The notes below the pieces were generated by a model, which saw only the letters and a list, made by a program, of their open reading frames with translations, searched no databases and had not been told where the DNA came from. This document shows, piece by piece, positions 63,381 to 64,000 of a stretch of DNA of 64,000 bases. The stretch covers positions 6,697,001 through 6,761,000 of the forward strand of contig NZ_CP033367.1 of the NCBI RefSeq assembly GCF_013170845.1, written 5' to 3'. The translations under genes were made by a program, and so were the position numbers. The number at the start of each line of letters is the position of its first letter. Positions within the stretch are counted from its first letter, which is position 1. This DNA is from Mesorhizobium loti R88b. Lineage in GTDB: Bacteria; Pseudomonadota; Alphaproteobacteria; Rhizobiales; Rhizobiaceae.

Positions 63381-64000
63381 TTTCTCCTGCGGCTGTTTTC
63401 AATTAAACCTGGGACTTTCCGGCTTCTTGGCAGCTACGGCGAGAGGACTCGCCCCCCGAGATGTTCGACGCTGGAGAAAATTCACCGCGGTGACTACTCC
63501 CCGGACCTTCGATCATATGAAAGGAGGTGCATGCGACCTCGACGCCGGCTGCCGTAAGCCGCGGGTCCGAAGCTGCGATTGTGGGCGGTCGCCATGGTGT
63601 ATAAGAATTATCGAAGCTCGATGTGCCATCCGGATATGCAGATGACCTCCTTCTCGAACTGTCGATTGCGGAGGCGCTACAATCACGCAGATCCAGCGGG
63701 CCACCCAGATCCAGCGGGTCAAAAAAGGCGCCCTGCCGGCGGGGAGGTACATCGGCAGGGCGCGCCGCACAAACACCCTGGTCGTTGGGCAACAGGACAG
63801 CGGCGGCAGAACTGATTTGGTTATCGCTTGCGATCAAAGGTATCCGAAGCATGCTTAGAATCCGACGGCTTCAAGTTCAGCAGTTTCGGTCGGCTCGGCG
63901 CGAAATGCGCTGTCAACCCGCCTTCACCAATGGGACACCGTGGGCGACAGGCTGACGTCAAAGCGTTTGGTCCGTGGGAAAGTTCCTCCCAGGGACCACT
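63381..64000. other. Region upstream of traR to the window end
   Basis: No gene supported; the open frames on both strands overlap each other and lack family features. Short direct repeats (AGATCCAGCGGG at 63690 and 63708) and the terminator below are the only structures seen. It must contain the traR promoter. Confidence 0.4.
63719..63761 (-). terminator. Rho-independent terminator on the minus strand
   Basis: 9-bp stem GCCCTGCCG / CGGCAGGGC (63753-63761 and 63730-63738) with a T-run (the A6 at 63721-63726 read on the minus strand). The loop reads ATGTACCTCCCCGC and so carries an anti-Shine-Dalgarno-like ACCTCCCC. It may end a short transcript that begins between here and the window edge. 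Confidence 0.6.

Noticed and set aside
63403..63852. Minus-strand 149-codon frame upstream of traR
   Set aside because: It passes through a Rho-independent terminator and shows no family features.
1..64000. CRISPR arrays, rRNA and tRNA genes
   Set aside because: No regularly spaced repeats, rRNA-like stretches or cloverleaf-forming sequence with a clear T-arm were seen. No ICE attachment site at a tRNA lies in the window.

Overview
The window reads as part of the symbiosis island (a tripartite-type integrative and conjugative element, ICE) of a Mesorhizobium. Three things point there. First, a nodulation cluster in which nodB is split from nodA-nodC-nodI-nodJ-nolO, each unit behind its own nod box, which is the known Mesorhizobium loti arrangement. 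Second, the quorum-sensing excision switch traR-traI-msi172/msi171 with divergent qseC/qseM, known from ICEMlSymR7A. Third, rhizobial accessory families (ParB/DUF2958/ArdC module, DUF982, Ros/MucR, a cuckoo-type sRNA, a gibberellin-operon P450). Genes are dense but interspersed with many relics, as expected of an island that gains and loses DNA.

Layout. 1-5.1 kb: sugar isomerase (cut by the edge), LysE exporter, PaiB-like protein, nodB with nod box, a nodD fragment and a MocR-type regulator. 5.9-14.2 kb: nolO, nodJ, nodI, nodC, nodA and nodS, all on the minus strand with nod boxes before nodA and nodS; a second nodD fragment faces nodA; a tandem structured repeat lies near 12.7 kb. 14.4-17.4 kb: a UbiH-type flavoprotein, a deleted copy of a segment found intact at 37-41 kb, a QseC-like operator copy and a dead aldehyde dehydrogenase. 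17.6-35.9 kb: a defence-type island with an MmeI-like restriction-methylation enzyme, a four-gene membrane operon with MotA-like, MotB/OmpA-like, von Willebrand A-like and four-TM coiled-coil proteins, a secreted SNase-Excalibur nuclease, small membrane proteins, a DUF4403 lipoprotein, a trypsin-NucA fusion, a TIR protein, an HTH protein, and an overlapping operon of AbiE-like pair plus Shedu-like (DUF4263) protein. 36.4-41.4 kb: a phytanoyl-CoA dioxygenase-like gene and a ParB/DUF2958/ArdC module. 41.4-48.7 kb: omptin protease, GNAT, threonine aldolase, AraC regulator, transposase/ParB relic, sigma-54 promoter with ompW, an intact P450 (CYP115-like) and a CYP112 relic. 48.9-59.1 kb: cobalamin riboswitch with metE, DUF982 genes, a MucR homologue, a cuckoo RNA, a double cold-shock protein, and arsR-glyA-metK-adenosine kinase. 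59.5-63.8 kb: IS and HTH relics, then the ICE transfer switch.

How the parts may work together. NodD (encoded elsewhere; only relics here) with flavonoids would act at three nod boxes to make, N-methylate (NodS), carbamoylate (NolO) and export (NodIJ) Nod factor. The glyA/metE/metK/adenosine kinase set would supply and recycle S-adenosylmethionine, used by NodS and by the TraI AHL synthase. TraR-AHL at the tra box between traR and traI would drive traI-msi172-msi171; a +1 ribosomal frameshift joins the last two into FseA, while QseC/QseM restrain the switch. The most novel-looking piece is the four-gene membrane operon at 21.1-25.7 kb, which resembles a Zorya-type ion-driven stator but has partners I do not recognise from any named system. 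All functions are inferred by reading the sequence; no database search was run.
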